Source: Candidatus Kaiserbacteria bacterium
GTDB lineage: Bacteria; Patescibacteriota; Minisyncoccia; Phycocordibacterales; UBA2100
Length of the DNA stretch: 5,905 nucleotides
Assembly: GCA_026996985.1 (NCBI GenBank)
Contig: JALWJR010000063.1
Span: 19,099-25,003, forward strand
Direction of reading: 5' to 3'
Part shown: piece by piece, positions 5,067-5,905 of the stretch
Position numbering within the stretch: the stretch's first letter is position 1
Layout of the letters: each line of letters opens with the position of its first letter
The notes under the pieces: model-generated
Databases searched by the model: none
What the model was told of the DNA's origin: nothing
What the model saw: the letters and a program-made list of their open reading frames with translations, nothing else
Program-made: the position numbers and the translations under genes

Positions 5067-5905
5067 TTAATCCAAAACTCCTTTCAGTTTTTTTACGTAA
5101 CCGGGCAGTTTGGTCAGCGGAACGGTTTTTTGCGCCATTGTGGCAACGTTTCTGACAATCGCAACTTCCTCAAGCGCTTCTTTGTGTCCGATTATGATTA
5201 TGTAAGGGACTTTCAATTTCTCAGCATGCTTCATTTGTTTTGACAGACTCTCTTGTACAAAGGCGGAGGCCAGAGGAATACCGGCTTTATAAAAACTTTC
5301 TAAAACGGAGAAGGCATGCAATTTTGCCAAATCACTTATAAATGATATGAACAGTTTCGGTTGCCTTTTGTTTTTGGGCCCGGTTTTGTATTTGAAAGGT
5401 CTTGAATATTGCGTCTCAAAAATCATGCCGACCGAGGGAAAGTTTTTGCCGGAGATCCTTTTTATAATTGTGTCGTATCTTCCACCGCGCGCTACTGTAA
5501 GCGAGCTTTCTTGATCTTGAGGAATTGTTATTTCAAACAAGCTGTGGTGCCAGATTTCGGTTGAGCCGACCAAAAGAGGATTTAGTTCATATGCTATATC
5601 CATGTATTCCATAAACTCCAGGATGTCTCTGAGATAGCTTCTGCTTTCATCGTTTAGATACTCAAGAGGGTTTGGGGCTCTCTCCGTTAATGGATGCTCT
5701 TTATCCCGGAGCGCTTTTAGGGCCTTGACAGGATTTTTTGCTTTTACATATGTTTGCGCGTATTGAGGGAGAGAGTCAAAGTATTGCTTGAAATAAGCTT
5801 GCAAGTCTTCCAGGAATTTTATTTTACTTTCGCGATCTCCCAAAGAGTTTATATTTACCGAAAAATTATCAATATTGTTTTCTAAATAATATTTGACTTT
5901 TTTTG
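5067..5905 (-). CDS. Histidyl-tRNA synthetase-like protein, 3' part (start outside window)
   Basis: The frame stays open to the right edge, so the N-terminal part is missing. The residues just inside the edge (about KYYLENNIDNFSVNINSLGDRESK) match the HisRS core around 'NSIG..EAR', so the apparent TTG start at 5843 is not the true one. Numbered from that TTG, the visible part holds the end of the class II catalytic core, with GGRYD at 120-124 and PSVGM at 136-140. A C-terminal anticodon-binding domain (about 162-255) follows, with the typical segment SLSKQMKHAEKLKVPYIIIIG. HisRS charges tRNA-His with histidine in the cytoplasm. The histidine-specific motif, normally LVRGLDYY..TVFE, reads LVGSTEIWHHSLFE here (91-104), so the catalytic Arg is replaced by Gly. 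HisZ is less likely because it lacks the anticodon-binding domain. It may be a divergent lineage-specific HisRS or a paralogue with another role; I therefore give no symbol. Confidence 0.85.
   Translation of the reverse strand, partial: KKVKYYLENNIDNFSVNINSLGDRESKIKFLEDLQAYFKQYFDSLPQYAQTYVKAKNPVKALKALRDKEHPLTERAPNPLEYLNDESRSYLRDILEFMEYMDIAYELNPLLVGSTEIWHHSLFEITIPQDQESSLTVARGGRYDTIIKRISGKNFPSVGMIFETQYSRPFKYKTGPKNKRQPKLFISFISDLAKLHAFSVLESFYKAGIPLASAFVQESLSKQMKHAEKLKVPYIIIIGHKEALEEVAIVRNVATMAQKTVPLTKLPGYVKKLKGVLD

Overview
The window looks like a chromosomal segment of a small-genome bacterium of the Candidate Phyla Radiation (Patescibacteria, most like Parcubacteria). The grounds are an AT-leaning composition, compact gene packing, a CPR-style prepilin preceded by a tiny one-helix membrane protein, ftsZ without ftsA beside it, mostly missing Shine-Dalgarno sequences, and divergent versions of universal enzymes. 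This placement is an inference. TGA reads as stop here, because the larger reading frames contain no internal TGA, so the TGA=Gly code of Gracilibacteria is not used.

Layout. The left part is on the + strand: a 90-aa single-helix membrane protein (138-410), a type IV prepilin-like protein with six cysteines (414-974), FtsZ (1075-2274) and an AhpF-type FAD/disulfide reductase (2295-3230). A promoter just before the first gene places the predicted transcript start on its ATG. A second promoter lies before ftsZ. A strong 14-bp hairpin terminator (3249-3286) closes the block.

The right part is on the - strand. Read 5' to 3' it holds the 3' part of a histidyl-tRNA synthetase-like gene (entering at 5905, stop at 5067), a CDP-alcohol phosphatidyltransferase of the PgsA type (5002-4484) with its own promoter, a good Shine-Dalgarno and a terminator, then a secreted protein with three Ig-like repeats (4356-3316). 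That last gene has a near-perfect sigma-70 promoter and meets the + strand block at shared hairpins.

How the genes relate. The content is cell envelope, division and housekeeping: pilin assembly and surface display (prepilin, Ig-like protein with a sortase-like tail), septation (FtsZ), phospholipid headgroup synthesis (PgsA), thiol redox (AhpF-like reductase) and translation (HisRS-like). I see no mobile element, CRISPR array, tRNA or rRNA, and no clear new multi-gene system. The points most worth a second look are the HisRS-like protein lacking the usual catalytic arginine motif, the predicted NADH preference of the reductase, the three-repeat surface protein with an IPYTG tail, and the predicted leaderless transcript at the left.
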